NCBI RefSeq assembly: GCF_900258035.1
Contig: NZ_OGTP01000022.1
Coordinates: 1 to 64,000, forward strand
DNA length: 64,000 nucleotides
Source of the DNA: Caballeronia novacaledonica
GTDB taxonomy: Bacteria > Pseudomonadota > Gammaproteobacteria > Burkholderiales > Burkholderiaceae
Direction: 5' to 3'
Each line of letters opens with the position of its first letter. Position 1 is the first letter of the stretch. Position numbers and translations under genes: made by a program. Of the stretch, positions 25,941 through 34,188 are shown piece by piece. The notes under the pieces were generated by a model that had not been told where the DNA came from, made no database searches, and saw only the letters and a program-made list of their open reading frames with translations.

Positions 25941-26375
25941 CACGCCGTGAGTCACGAGATTGCGCTCAACTGCGTCCTCACCCGCACGCGACAAATCTCG
26001 CGCGCATTGACCGCGATTTACGACGACGCGCTTCGGCCCTTCGGCATCGCGGCATCGCAGTTCTCCTTGCTCGTGCTCGTCGCGGAGCTCGGCCCGCTGA
26101 GCCGGTCGGATCTCGGCCGCAAGAATCAGCACGATCGATCGACCTTGACGCGAAACCTGCAAGCGCTGATCGCGCGGGGCTGGGTTGCCGAAGCTGCGCC
26201 CGGCGCCGACGGACGAAGCCGCCCGCTCTCGCTCACCGACGCCGGCCGTGCGCTGCTCGACACCGCCGCGCCCGCGTGGTGCGCCGCGCAAGGACAAGCC
26301 ACGTCGCTTCTCGGCGAAGCGGGCCTCGACGCGCTCATGCACATCGCGGGCGACTTGCCGCCGCGCCTGAGCTGA
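25935..26375 (+). CDS. MarR-family transcriptional regulator
   Basis: 146 residues of winged-helix MarR fold. The N-terminal dimer helix is followed by LTAIYDDALRPFGIAASQFSLLV, the recognition region DLGRKNQHDRSTLTRNLQAL and the wing VAEAAPGADGRSRPLSLTDAG. ATG 25935 is chosen because the family N-terminal helix begins shortly after and GAGG lies upstream. The start codon is embedded in a palindrome repeated before the nitrilase gene, so it probably represses itself and the downstream nitrilase, NmrA and epoxide-hydrolase-like genes, with release by a small aromatic or electrophilic ligand. Confidence 0.88.
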   Translation: MQHAVSHEIALNCVLTRTRQISRALTAIYDDALRPFGIAASQFSLLVLVAELGPLSRSDLGRKNQHDRSTLTRNLQALIARGWVAEAAPGADGRSRPLSLTDAGRALLDTAAPAWCAAQGQATSLLGEAGLDALMHIAGDLPPRLS

Positions 26376-26394
26376 ATTTCCCCTTTAATCGATG

Positions 26395-26406
26395 TTGCAT
26401 ATGCAA
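26395..26406. promoter_or_regulatory. Second copy of MarR operator, before nitrilase
   Basis: TTGCATATGCAA, identical to the copy at the marR start, lies between marR and the nitrilase gene, 49 bases before its ATG. Two identical perfect palindromes 466 bases apart, each in a leader, strongly suggest one regulator for both transcripts. Confidence 0.65.
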
Positions 26407-26454
26407 GATCGCCCTGGCGAGCCGCGCTCGTCATCACCAGCAAAGGAGTTTGCA

Positions 26455-27447
26455 ATGAAGGTCGTCAAAGCAGCCGCAGTTCAGTTCAGTCCCGTGCTCT
26501 ACAGTCGCGAGGCGACGGTCGCAAAGGTTGTGCAAAAGATTCTCGAACTCGGTGAAAAGGGCGTGCAGTTCGCCACGTTTCCTGAAACGGTCGTGCCGTA
26601 TTACCCGTACTTTTCGGCGGTGCAAACGGGCATCGAACTGCTCTCCGGCACCGAGCATCTCCGGCTGCTCGAACAGGCCGTGACGGTGCCGTCCGCCGCC
26701 ACCGACGCAATCGGCGAAGCGGCTCGCAAGGCGGGAATGGTGGTGTCGATCGGCGTGAATGAACGCGACGGCGGCACGCTCTATAACACGCAGTTGCTCT
26801 TCGATGCCGATGGCACGCTGATCCAGCGCCGCCGCAAGATCACGCCCACTCATTTCGAGCGCATGATCTGGGGGCAAGGAGACGGATCGGGCCTGCGCGC
26901 CGTCGATAGCGCCGCTGGTCGCATCGGCCAGTTGGCCTGCTTCGAGCACAACAATCCGCTGGCGCGCTACGCGCTGATCGCGGACGGCGAGCAGATCCAT
27001 TCCGCGATGTATCCGGGCTCCGCGTTCGGCGAAGGATTCGCGCAACGGATGGAGATCAATATCCGTCAGCATGCGCTGGAGTCGGGCGCGTTCGTCGTGA
27101 ACGCGACGGCGTGGCTCGATGCCGATCAGCAGGCGCAGATCATGAAGGACACCGGCTGTGGAATCGGTCCGATCTCGGGCGGCTGCTTCACCACGATCGT
27201 GTCGCCCGACGGCATGCTGATGGCAGAACCGCTGCGCTCGGGCGAAGGCGAGGTTATCGTCGATCTGGACTTCACGTTGATCGACCGTCGCAAGATGTTG
27301 ATGGATGCGGCCGGCCACTACAACCGTCCTGAACTGCTCAGCCTCGTGATCGACCGCACGCCTGCCGCGCACGTGCACGAACGCACGGCGCATGCGGTGA
27401 CGGGCAACGAATCCGGCGCGGAAGAGCTTCGCGGCTCGGGCGCCTGA
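26455..27447 (+). CDS. Nitrilase
   Basis: A 330-residue carbon-nitrogen hydrolase of the true nitrilase branch, converting a nitrile to a carboxylic acid and ammonia. The catalytic triad is visible: Glu44 in TFPETVVPYYPYFS, Lys128 in RRKITPTHFER and Cys162 in LACFEHNNPLAR. HFERMIWGQGDGSGL is typical of aliphatic and arylacetonitrilases. Length fits the family, which forms spiral oligomers. An AAAGGAG site precedes ATG 26455. It is the first gene of a probable operon with the NmrA and epoxide-hydrolase-like genes, under the MarR palindrome. Confidence 0.9.
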   Translation: MKVVKAAAVQFSPVLYSREATVAKVVQKILELGEKGVQFATFPETVVPYYPYFSAVQTGIELLSGTEHLRLLEQAVTVPSAATDAIGEAARKAGMVVSIGVNERDGGTLYNTQLLFDADGTLIQRRRKITPTHFERMIWGQGDGSGLRAVDSAAGRIGQLACFEHNNPLARYALIADGEQIHSAMYPGSAFGEGFAQRMEINIRQHALESGAFVVNATAWLDADQQAQIMKDTGCGIGPISGGCFTTIVSPDGMLMAEPLRSGEGEVIVDLDFTLIDRRKMLMDAAGHYNRPELLSLVIDRTPAAHVHERTAHAVTGNESGAEELRGSGA

Positions 27448-27498
27448 ACGCTCGCGACCGTCTCACATGAACAGGCACAGTTTGAAGAGGTGATTGAA

Positions 27499-28422
27499 AT
27501 GAAGAACTCATCTGGACACGATCGTCCGATTCTCGTGACGGGCGCTGCCGGCGCGGTGGGCGGCATCGGCCGAAGTCTCACGGAAATGCTGCTCGAAAAA
27601 GGACATGAAGTGCGCGCGCTCGTGCGCCGTGAAGACGATCGGGCCGCCGAGCTACGGCGACTCGGCGCCGAAGTCGTGCAGGGCGACCTGACCGACCTTG
27701 CCTCGATGCATCGCGCGATCGAAGGCGTTTCGCGCATCTACTTCGGCATGTCCGTGTCCGCGCAATATCTGGAAGCCACGGTCAACACCGCGGCGGTCGC
27801 ACGTCATCACGGCGTCGAAGCGTTCGTGAACATGTCGCAGATGACCGTGACCCAGATGAGCATCACCGAGACCACCGACAGCCCGCAGCACAAGCTGCAC
27901 TGGCTCGCCGAACAGGCGCTGCAATGGTCCGGGCTGCCGGTCGTCACGGTGCGGCCCACGGTCTTTCTGGAGGGCTTCTTCCGGCTGCTCGCGGCGGAAG
28001 GCGTGCGCGAGCGCGACGAACTCGCGGTGCCGCTCGGCAATGGCGGCACGTCGCCGGTATCGGCGGTGGACGTGGCGCGCGCGGTCGCGGCGATTCTCGA
28101 CGATCCCGCGCCGCACATCGGCAAGATCTATAACCTGACGGGGCCGGAGTCGGCGCATCTCACGCACTATGCAACGATTTTCTCCGACGTGCTCGGCCGG
28201 ACGATCCGCTATCGCGACGTGCCGGTTGGACCGTGGTCGGACAAGCTTCGTCAGATGAACGTGCCCGAACATCTCGTCCGGCATCTTTCGACGATGGGCG
28301 AACTGCACGCGCAAGGACGATACGACCGCCTCACCGACGACCTCATCAAGCTCACCGGCAAAGCGCCGACGAGCATGCGCGAGTTCGTCCAACAACATGC
28401 CGCTGAATTCACCCGTGCCTGA
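27499..28422 (+). CDS. NmrA-like NAD(P)-binding oxidoreductase
   Basis: A 307-residue atypical SDR/NmrA protein. The dinucleotide motif TGAAGAVGGIG near the N terminus has an extra Gly, and RALVRRED follows beta-strand 2, suggesting NADP. Further blocks: GDLTDLASMHRAIEGV, VNMSQMTVTQMS, VTVRPTVFLEGFF and YNLTGPESAHLTHYA. ATG 27499 has GAAGAGG upstream; GTG 27490 is in frame but overlaps that site. It is 51 bases after the nitrilase and 65 before the epoxide-hydrolase-like gene. It probably reduces a reactive carbonyl or quinone in the same pathway; the substrate is unknown. Confidence 0.87.
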   Translation: MKNSSGHDRPILVTGAAGAVGGIGRSLTEMLLEKGHEVRALVRREDDRAAELRRLGAEVVQGDLTDLASMHRAIEGVSRIYFGMSVSAQYLEATVNTAAVARHHGVEAFVNMSQMTVTQMSITETTDSPQHKLHWLAEQALQWSGLPVVTVRPTVFLEGFFRLLAAEGVRERDELAVPLGNGGTSPVSAVDVARAVAAILDDPAPHIGKIYNLTGPESAHLTHYATIFSDVLGRTIRYRDVPVGPWSDKLRQMNVPEHLVRHLSTMGELHAQGRYDRLTDDLIKLTGKAPTSMREFVQQHAAEFTRA

Positions 28423-28487
28423 GCGCATCGACTGAATCGTTCTTTCCGACGCTTGCGTGGATCAAATCAATTTCATCAGGAGTTCTC

Positions 28488-29846
28488 ATGTTCGACAACA
28501 AGACCCTTCCCCCTTCTCCGTCACGCCGCCGCTTCGTGGGCGCGGCGGCGGCCGGTGTCGCGGCGGTATCGCTGAGCAAGATCGCGTTTGCCGAAACGAA
28601 TCCGTCGATTGTTTCAGTCGCGAAGGCGGCGAATGGCGACAAGGAAGCAATACGTCCGCTTCGCGTGCACGTGCCCGAGGCACAGCTTACCGATCTGCGC
28701 CGACGCATCAGGGCGACGCGTTGGCCCGAACGCGAAACCGTGTCCGACGGTTCGCAAGGCGTGCCGCTCGCGATGATGCAGGAGCTCGCGCGTCACTGGG
28801 TCACCGATTACGACTGGCGCAAGGTCGAGACAAAACTGAACGGCTACCCGAATTTCGTGACCGAGATCGACGGGCTGGACATTCACTTCATCCATGTTCG
28901 TTCGAAGCATGAGAACGCGATGCCGCTCATCGTCACGCATGGATGGCCCGGTTCGGTAATCGAGCAGTTCAAGATCATCGATCCGCTGATCAATCCCACG
29001 GCGCACGGTGCGAGTGCGTCGGATGCGTTTCATCTGGTCATTCCGTCCTTGCCGGGCTATGGATTCTCGGGCAAGCCGACGGAAACCGGCTGGGGCCCCG
29101 AACGCACCGCGCGCGCCTGGGTGACGCTCATGAAGCGGCTCGGCTACGAGAAGTTCGCGGCGCAAGGCGGCGATCTCGGCGGTGTCGTCGCGAACGTGAT
29201 GGGCAAGCAGGCGCCGCCCGAGTTGCTCGGCATTCATGTCAACTTCCCGGCGACACTTCCCGCCGATATCGCCAAGGCGCTGCAAGCCGGCGATCCGCCG
29301 CCCGCCAGCCTCAACGATGAAGAGAAGCACGCATACGAGCAGCTCGCCAGCGCAGCAAAAAAACGCCGCGCCTACGCGCTCGAAATGGGCACGCGCCCGC
29401 AGACGCTCTACGGTATCGCGGACTCGCCGATCGGTCTCGCGAGCTGGCTGCTCGATCACGGCGACGGCTACGTGCAACCGGCGGCGGCGCTGACTTCGGC
29501 GGTGTTCGGGCGCACGGTCGACGGAGAATCGTCAGGTGCGATGACGCGCGACGACGTGCTCGACGACATCACGCTCTACTGGCTGACGAACACCGGCGTC
29601 TCGGCGGCGCGTTTCTACTGGGAATCGCATTTCAACTTCATCGGCGCGGCGGACGTGTCGGTGCCCGCCGCGGTCAGCGTCTTCCCGCGCGAGAACTATC
29701 AGGCGCCGCGAAGCTGGACGGAACGCGCCTATCACAACCTGATCTGGTACAACCGGCTCGACAAGGGCGGCCACTTCGCGGCGTGGGAACAGCCGGAACT
29801 GTTCGCCGCGGAAGTCCGCGCGGGGCTGAGGCCGCTGCGTACGTAG
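28488..29846 (+). CDS. Tat-exported epoxide-hydrolase-like protein
   Basis: 452 residues. The N terminus is a twin-arginine signal (SRRRFVGAA, hydrophobic stretch, cleavage about residue 35 after AFA). Then comes the epoxide hydrolase N-terminal domain (about 55-165) and an alpha/beta hydrolase with HGWPGS at 151-156, nucleophile Asp229 in QGGDLGG and His429 in GGHFAAWEQPELF. It resembles microsomal-type epoxide hydrolases and would open epoxides in the periplasm. An AGGAG site precedes ATG. It is the third gene after the MarR operator and convergent with nnrU. Confidence 0.88.
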   Translation: MFDNKTLPPSPSRRRFVGAAAAGVAAVSLSKIAFAETNPSIVSVAKAANGDKEAIRPLRVHVPEAQLTDLRRRIRATRWPERETVSDGSQGVPLAMMQELARHWVTDYDWRKVETKLNGYPNFVTEIDGLDIHFIHVRSKHENAMPLIVTHGWPGSVIEQFKIIDPLINPTAHGASASDAFHLVIPSLPGYGFSGKPTETGWGPERTARAWVTLMKRLGYEKFAAQGGDLGGVVANVMGKQAPPELLGIHVNFPATLPADIAKALQAGDPPPASLNDEEKHAYEQLASAAKKRRAYALEMGTRPQTLYGIADSPIGLASWLLDHGDGYVQPAAALTSAVFGRTVDGESSGAMTRDDVLDDITLYWLTNTGVSAARFYWESHFNFIGAADVSVPAAVSVFPRENYQAPRSWTERAYHNLIWYNRLDKGGHFAAWEQPELFAAEVRAGLRPLRT

Positions 29847-29866
29847 ACATGCCGGCCGATGCGCTC

Positions 29867-30559
29867 CTACAGCCAGCGCCAGATTCCCGCCGCCCATCCG
29901 GCGAGCGGGATATGCGCCCACGTCGCGACGAGCCAGACGACGAGCCCGCCCAGCAGCGCGTGCAGGCCGAATCCGCCGAGCCGCGCACGCCCCGCGACGA
30001 TCGCCGCGAACGGCAGATAGCTCGTCTTCGATTCCCACGCCGGCCAGAGATCGGGCTGAAGGCGTTCCTTCTTCCGATCCTGCAAAGCGGCGCCGACGAG
30101 CGCAAGGACGACGATCGCCGCCGCAACGACGATGTTCTTCGTCACCGGGAACACGGCGATGTGGCAAAGCCCCCAGAGTGCGAACGACCACATCATCGGA
30201 TGACGTGTCACCGCGAACACGCCCCGCGCCGCGTCCGGAAACGCGGCCGGGCGTCCGCCAGTGGGCAGCGCCGGATTGCGGATCAGCGAGCCCATCAGGA
30301 GGATCGACGCGATCAGCATCACGGCGCTCACGATCGCCCAGAGCGCGTCGCCGACCGGCCACAAGGGCGCCGTCATGGGCGCCTTGAGGTAGGCAACGAC
30401 CATCCAGCCGAGCGTCACGAACGCGACCAGCGAATAGACGCCCTGAAATCCCATCTCGCCGATTGCGCGGATCACCGGTTTGCGCAGCGGATGCGACAAG
30501 AGAAAGTGACTGCCGACGAAGGCGACCGCCGCCGCCAGAACCGCGTTGGTGTTGTCCAT
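29867..30559 (-). CDS. NnrU-family membrane protein
   Basis: A 230-residue integral membrane protein with about six hydrophobic segments. It has the family motif FAVTRHPMMWSFALWGLCH, shared with isoprenylcysteine-methyltransferase-like NnrU proteins, and TGGRPAAFPDAARGVFA before it. NnrU was first seen beside nitric-oxide and nitrite reductase genes, but no denitrification gene is near and the function is not established. A GAGGAG site lies before ATG. It is convergent with the epoxide-hydrolase-like gene and divergent from the module at 30751. Confidence 0.85.
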   Translation of the reverse strand: MDNTNAVLAAAVAFVGSHFLLSHPLRKPVIRAIGEMGFQGVYSLVAFVTLGWMVVAYLKAPMTAPLWPVGDALWAIVSAVMLIASILLMGSLIRNPALPTGGRPAAFPDAARGVFAVTRHPMMWSFALWGLCHIAVFPVTKNIVVAAAIVVLALVGAALQDRKKERLQPDLWPAWESKTSYLPFAAIVAGRARLGGFGLHALLGGLVVWLVATWAHIPLAGWAAGIWRWL

Positions 30560-30680
30560 GCTCCGTGCTCCTCAACTCATGTCGCCGATGACCGGTTTGC
30601 GCGATGTCGATTGTCCACCCGCCATCCCTTTCTCATTCGGCCAAATCATCCACTCAATCCGTTATCCGGAACGAATCCCT

Positions 30681-30711
30681 TTGACATCGGCGAGGGCGAA
30701 AGCTAGCTTTC
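30681..30711 (+). promoter_or_regulatory. Sigma-70-like promoter with overlapping palindrome
   Basis: A perfect -35 box TTGACA at 30681-30686 is followed by a 17-base spacer and TAGCTT at 30704-30709. A perfect 14-bp palindrome, GAAAGCTAGCTTTC at 30698-30711, covers the -10 box. It lies 40 bases before the ATG of the small gene at 30751, in an arrangement expected for a repressor-controlled promoter. Confidence 0.55.
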
Positions 30712-30750
30712 AAGCCGAATACCACGGATTCCACAGTCGGAGGCCGGCTC

Positions 30751-31224
30751 ATGGGCAATGCCGCTGAACACGATCTGATCCGCGACATCTCTCGCGACGT
30801 CCTCACGCGGATCGCGCCCCAGGAGCTTCCGCTGTTCCCGGCAGCCAGCGCGGCCTGGTTCGCCGATCCGGCCGCGGCGAAGAAGGCATCGAAAAGCCGC
30901 GACGCCGCGCTCGGCTTCGGAACCGACGCATTTTCGATCCTTTTGACGCCGCTCGTCCTCCAGATCGTGTCCGAAATCATGCCGGTGCTGGGCAGCATCG
31001 CGCTCAAGGTAACGGAAAATGCCGTCGGCGAAGAGGTTTCGATGCTCGTGCGGAAGATGTTCCATCGGGACGACGCCAATGCCGATGCCGCCCTGACCAG
31101 CGAGCAATTGGGCGAAGTCCATCGAAACGTGATCGCGGCGGGCGAGCGGCTGCGCCTCGAATCCGCGCAGACGCAGCGCCTCGCCGATGCCGTCGTCGCC
31201 CAGTTCGTCCTCCAGAAAAAGTGA
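30751..31224 (+). CDS. Unrecognised small helical protein, partner of M48 protease
   Basis: 157 residues, no family recognised. A polar N terminus (about 1-50) is followed by a hydrophobic, possibly membrane-associating helix around FSILLTPLVLQIVSEIMPVLGSI (residues 60-83), then an amphipathic helical region and a charged tail ending LQKK. No signal peptide is seen. A GGAGG ribosome site and a strong promoter candidate precede it. The stop is only six bases before the start of the large M48 gene, so the two are almost surely co-expressed and may form a complex. It could be a regulator, substrate or membrane partner of the protease. Confidence 0.7.
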   Translation: MGNAAEHDLIRDISRDVLTRIAPQELPLFPAASAAWFADPAAAKKASKSRDAALGFGTDAFSILLTPLVLQIVSEIMPVLGSIALKVTENAVGEEVSMLVRKMFHRDDANADAALTSEQLGEVHRNVIAAGERLRLESAQTQRLADAVVAQFVLQKK

Positions 31225-31230
31225 TGCATC

Positions 31231-33552
31231 GTGCCGGAACACGTCGCTCTGCGGCCTCGGCTCAATCCGCTGCCCTTTCCGTCTGACATGACGTTGCGGT
31301 TCGATCTGCTGATCGTTCTCGTCGTCTGTGTCAGCAGCCAGTTCTACTCGCATTTCTGGGAAAGCGTTCATCTCGAAGGACGAGACACGCTGACGGCGTG
31401 CGCCTCGAATATCGTCGCAGCCGTATTCGAGTCCAGCCTGCGCACGCAGGACGTGCTCGCGGCGTCGGAGATACGCGCGGATTTCGCTCCGCAGGTTGCA
31501 ACGTGCATGGCGCTGCTCAGGCCGCAAACGACGTGGAAGATCGCCGGGGTCATGGTCACGCTCGCGCTCGGCGCCCTGTTCTACTGGTTCTTTCCGCTCT
31601 GGAAGCTGAAGTCGCAACGTCTCGCGCCGATCAGCCGGGACGATCCTCCCGGCCTGCTCGACGCCCTCACCGAGCTTGGCCGGCAAGCGCGGCTGAGCGC
31701 TGCGCCCTCCTTCGTATGGAACCCGCTCGCGAACGGTCTGCCCGTGACGTTCGGACGACGCGGCGACTATTACGTCGCGCTGAGCGGCGCATTCGTGGCG
31801 CACTACTTTTACGCCGACCGGCCCGCGTTTCGCGCGATCATCCTTCACGAACTCGCGCACATCAGAAACCGCGACATCGACAAGACGTTCATGACGATCT
31901 CGGCGTGCCTCGCGTTCGTCATCGTGAGCGTGGTTCCGTTGTTCGGGATCACGTTGCTCGGCGGACGCGTCTGGCATGCGTCGCTGTTTCTGCTCGCCAA
32001 AGCCACGTTGTGGAGCGCGCTCGTGCTGCTCTCGGGCGCGTCGGTGCTGCGCGTTCGCGAGTTTTACGCGGATGTGCAGGCATCCCAATGGGACGGCTCG
32101 CCCGCGCAGGTCGATCGCGTGCTCGCGCGTATCGGCGCCGCCTCGCCGCATGGACCGGCCGCCTTTCTGAGCCTGCATCCGCGCGGGGCAATGCGTCGCG
32201 CCGTGCTCGCCGACACCACCCCGCTCTTCAGCCTCGGCAAGTGGGATGCACTCGGCATCGGCTTTGCGGCGGGCGTCGTCATCGATACGGCGCAGGGTCT
32301 GCTGATCGCTTTCGTTCCGGCGGGTTCGGCGGTCGCGCTCGCGCGCGTGTCCATCGTGGCGGCGCTGGGTGTGCCGCTCGTCGTCATGATCCTTGCCATC
32401 GGCGCGCTCAGCACCGGCATCTGGCGCGGCGCCTACGCGGCCGTCCTGAACGGTCGCGATCCGGTGAAAGGCACGGCGGCTGCCGGCGCGGTCTTCGCGC
32501 TCGGATACTTTCTGAATCAGGTGCTGATCGGCGCGGAGTTTCTCTGGGGCGGAGCATCGGTGCCGCGCATCCGCGTGGACACCGCGATGACGCTGCTCGA
32601 AGTTCATGTCATCGCGCTCGTCTTCGCGATGACCGGATGCTGGCTCATCGCCGACTGGATCGCACGTGCGGGCGCCGCATGGGTCGAGGTGACCGTGAAG
32701 AGCAGGTCGCCGCTGCCGGTGCTGATGCTGACGGGCGGCATCTCGATCGCAGTCGTCGCGGGGATGTTCGCGTGGGGCACCTTTGCGTCCGCAACGCTCG
32801 TCGCGCTCGGGATTCACAACACGTTCTACACGTCGCTCGTGATGATCGCGCCGCCGCTGGTCGTGGCGGCGCTCGCGGCATGGCTCTTCCCCTGGTCCGC
32901 GCGATGGTTCGTGCGCATGCGGCGCGACCGCTCCGTATCCGGCTGGGTGTTTCTCGATGCCGAACCGCATGCCGGACGTTTGCCGCATCTCGTCGAATTC
33001 CGTCCGGCGCGCGCGATATCGACGGGCGCCGGCGCCGGACTGGTGTTTTGTCTCTGGATCGAGTTGCTGAGATATCGCAAGTTCCTGCCCGGCGGTATCG
33101 AAGCTGCGGTCTATGCGCCGTTCTCCGCGCTGCATCACATCGCGGTGCGCGCGGGTAGCAGCGGCTATGCGCTGATCGTGCCCATCGCGCTCGTGGCTGC
33201 GCTCGCGGCGATCGTCGCCGCATCGCGCCCCGGCGCGTTCAATGCGCTGTACGGTCTGTGCGCGGGTTCGATCGCGGGCATCGTGATGAGCATCGGCGGA
33301 CTGGTGACGATCGACCTGAACGCGGCATCGACGCTAGAGTCGAGTGTGACATCGGTCCTGCTCTATCTCTGCGTGGCGTCGCTGGCGGCATTCCCGGGCG
33401 CGATGACAGGCGCAGTTGCCGGAAACTTTCGTTGGAGAAGGTTCAACACCGAGTCGCCGCAGCACGGGCTTTCGACGGCGCGCAAAGCCGTCATCGTCTC
33501 GCTCGGACTCGTGGTGCTTGCGGGATGGATCAAATCGATCATCGACATCTGA
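31231..33552 (+). CDS. Polytopic membrane protein with M48 metallopeptidase domain
   Basis: 773 residues. One hydrophobic segment near 23-40 and another near 104-123 flank a probable periplasmic loop. A Zn-peptidase domain follows, with HELAH at 206-210 and the third ligand Glu277 in REFYADVQAS, the M48 (HtpX/Ste24) pattern. A domain with about ten further membrane segments runs from 300 to the end, twice the size of HtpX. The C-terminal half has no match I can name. The start is GTG 31231; ATG 31288 is an alternative just before the first membrane helix. A membrane protease acting in envelope stress or an inducible defence-like unit are both possible. Confidence 0.8.
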   Translation: MPEHVALRPRLNPLPFPSDMTLRFDLLIVLVVCVSSQFYSHFWESVHLEGRDTLTACASNIVAAVFESSLRTQDVLAASEIRADFAPQVATCMALLRPQTTWKIAGVMVTLALGALFYWFFPLWKLKSQRLAPISRDDPPGLLDALTELGRQARLSAAPSFVWNPLANGLPVTFGRRGDYYVALSGAFVAHYFYADRPAFRAIILHELAHIRNRDIDKTFMTISACLAFVIVSVVPLFGITLLGGRVWHASLFLLAKATLWSALVLLSGASVLRVREFYADVQASQWDGSPAQVDRVLARIGAASPHGPAAFLSLHPRGAMRRAVLADTTPLFSLGKWDALGIGFAAGVVIDTAQGLLIAFVPAGSAVALARVSIVAALGVPLVVMILAIGALSTGIWRGAYAAVLNGRDPVKGTAAAGAVFALGYFLNQVLIGAEFLWGGASVPRIRVDTAMTLLEVHVIALVFAMTGCWLIADWIARAGAAWVEVTVKSRSPLPVLMLTGGISIAVVAGMFAWGTFASATLVALGIHNTFYTSLVMIAPPLVVAALAAWLFPWSARWFVRMRRDRSVSGWVFLDAEPHAGRLPHLVEFRPARAISTGAGAGLVFCLWIELLRYRKFLPGGIEAAVYAPFSALHHIAVRAGSSGYALIVPIALVAALAAIVAASRPGAFNALYGLCAGSIAGIVMSIGGLVTIDLNAASTLESSVTSVLLYLCVASLAAFPGAMTGAVAGNFRWRRFNTESPQHGLSTARKAVIVSLGLVVLAGWIKSIIDI

Positions 33553-33712
33553 TTCGAATGCATCAAGGCGCGAAATGCTGTATGGCGAGCCCGTCCGCTT
33601 GTCATACAAAACGCGCCAATTCCCATCCGAACATTGCTTCGCTCCGCTATTAGCGATACCTTTACATTCATCCCTGTCGTCGAATCCCGGTCAACGAGTG
33701 GAGAGCCGTTTC

Positions 33713-34168
33713 GTGAAGAAAGCGTGGGTTTTCTCCGGCATCGTTGCCCTGAGCGCGATTCTCGGCGCATGTAACAAGAGCGGATCGCAAAACGCCACCG
33801 AAGCATCGGGTGCATCCGCGAGCCAGGCGCCGGTTCAGCCGGCGCAAAGCGCGAGCGAAACACCCGCCGCATCGGGCGTGCTGGGCACCGTCGCCAAGGC
33901 GCAGTTGCCGGCGGAAGCAGCCGAAACCCTGCGGCTGATCAAGGCGGGCGGCCCCTATCCTTTCGGCGAAGACGGCGTCCTGTTCCGCAACAGTTCGAGC
34001 CTGCTGCCGAAGCATCCGCGCGGCTACTACCATGCTTACACGGTTCGCACGCCGGGTTCGACGGATCGCGGGCAGCGCCGGATCGTGTGCGGAGGACCGC
34101 GCAGGCAGACCGGCGAATGTTTCTATACCGACGATTATTACGTCAGCTTCAAGCGAATCGCGGAATAA
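33713..34168 (+). CDS. Lipoprotein-type guanyl-specific ribonuclease (N1/T1/barnase fold)
   Basis: 151 residues. The N terminus is a lipoprotein signal (VKKAWVFSGIVALSAILGAC, lipobox LGAC), so the protein should be exported and lipidated. A Ser/Ala/Gln-rich linker (about 21-65) leads to a microbial ribonuclease domain with LPAEAAETLRLIKAGGPYPF, GYYHAYTVRTPG and RGQRRIVCGG, where Glu/His/Arg catalytic positions may lie, and DDYYVSFKRI at the end. GTG 33713 is chosen for its GGAGA site eight bases upstream; GTG 33698 is possible. No barstar-like inhibitor gene is near, perhaps unneeded for an exported enzyme. It could scavenge RNA or act on competitors. Confidence 0.82.
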   Translation: MKKAWVFSGIVALSAILGACNKSGSQNATEASGASASQAPVQPAQSASETPAASGVLGTVAKAQLPAEAAETLRLIKAGGPYPFGEDGVLFRNSSSLLPKHPRGYYHAYTVRTPGSTDRGQRRIVCGGPRRQTGECFYTDDYYVSFKRIAE

Positions 34169-34188
34169 GCCGGGCGCGGTTTCTCCCG

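Noticed and set aside
29867-30559. NnrU gene as evidence for a denitrification cluster
   Set aside because: No nitrite or nitric-oxide reductase gene is present around it.
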